From assembly GCA_019314105.1 (NCBI GenBank), contig JAFCZY010000209.1, positions 1-5,138 of the forward strand: DNA of 5,138 bases. Reading direction: 5' to 3'. Made by a program: the position numbers and the translations under genes. How positions within the stretch are numbered: position 1 is the stretch's first letter; the number at the start of each line of letters is the position of its first letter. The notes under the pieces are model-generated. The model saw nothing but the letters and a program-made list of their open reading frames with translations, was not told where the DNA came from and searched no databases. Below, in pieces: positions 4,962 through 5,138 of this stretch. The DNA is from Deltaproteobacteria bacterium. Its GTDB lineage: Bacteria > Desulfobacterota > Desulfobacteria > Desulfobacterales > Desulfobacteraceae.

Positions 4962-5138
4962 GGAAGACCGCCTACCTGCGAAGATTGGGGGGGCGCTCAT
5001 CTATGGAGATTCGGGGTGCCTTATCCTCCCTAGTCCCTGAATGATTTTTGAAAGTTCTCAAATATCTTTCATTGGACGGCAAAAATTCATTCGTTCCTCA
5101 TTCAAACAATTTGCCGTCTTAATCATTTCAGATATTTG
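4962..5138. other. Non-coding region after the TetR gene
   Basis: No credible gene is seen. The first 75 bases are GC-rich for this window and include a run of seven G (4987-4993); TAGGGA just after the stop can pair with TCCCTA near 5030, so this part may fold as a unit. No hairpin with a T tract is seen that would clearly end the regulator's transcript. From 5037 the sequence becomes AT-rich and holds the nested inverted repeats described separately. Confidence 0.5.
5059..5138. repeat. Nested inverted repeats running to the window edge
   Basis: Outer arms CAAATATC (5059-5066) and GATATTTG (5131-5138) are perfect inverse complements, as are inner arms GACGGCAAA (5075-5083) and TTTGCCGTC (5110-5118). 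The segments between inner and outer arms match only partly. The whole could fold as a long interrupted hairpin around a 26-base centre that contains TCATTC twice. There is no T tract, so it does not look like a simple terminator. It may be a dispersed repeat, the end of a small non-autonomous mobile element, or a regulatory site of a gene beyond the window. The outer arm ends at the last base and may continue. Confidence 0.5.

Noticed and set aside
5058..5138. 26-codon minus-strand reading frame entering from the right edge and ending in TGA at 5060-5058
   Set aside because: No recognisable protein sequence, and it coincides with the nested inverted repeats; a real gene tail cannot be excluded without the adjoining sequence.

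Overview
The window looks like chromosomal DNA of an anaerobic, sulfate-reducing deltaproteobacterium of the Desulfobacteraceae type. That placement is an inference from moderate GC content, strong AAGGAGG ribosome binding sites, a UspA/GAF gene pair and a bacterial phosphagen (arginine) kinase. It was not tested by any database search.

Layout, left to right. (1) 1-423 (+): the C-terminal ATPase domain of a sensor histidine kinase whose start lies outside the window. (2) 424-672: a spacer with a good sigma70-type promoter candidate (466-494) ahead of (3) a universal stress protein gene (673-1097, +), which is broken by a frameshift near 866-870, and (4) a small stand-alone GAF-domain protein (1169-1720, +). 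(5) Convergent to these is a minus-strand block read from 4173 down to 1785: a 61-codon Cys-rich small protein, an ATP:guanidino phosphotransferase that looks like an arginine kinase, and an MsrA-MsrB fusion methionine sulfoxide reductase. A near-consensus promoter (TTGACG-17-TATAAA on the minus strand, 4204-4232) sits in front of the block. (6) Divergent to that promoter is a TetR/AcrR-family regulator (4347-4961, +). (7) 4962-5138 is non-coding as far as can be seen and ends in nested inverted repeats that run to the window edge.

How the parts may work together. The minus-strand block couples ATP/phosphagen buffering to repair of oxidised methionine. The divergent TetR-type regulator, and a 9-bp perfect inverted repeat touching the -35 box of the block's promoter, suggest local control. 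With the stress-protein and GAF genes nearby, the segment reads as a small energy- and oxidative-stress neighbourhood, but that is inferred from gene content alone.

The most unusual points are: the phosphagen kinase has no ATG start or visible Shine-Dalgarno and lies in the same reading frame as the upstream Cys-rich ORF, separated only by one TGA; msrAB carries a second, well-placed internal start that would remove its membrane/secretion signal; and the usp gene is restored to one frame by a single G in a GGGG run.
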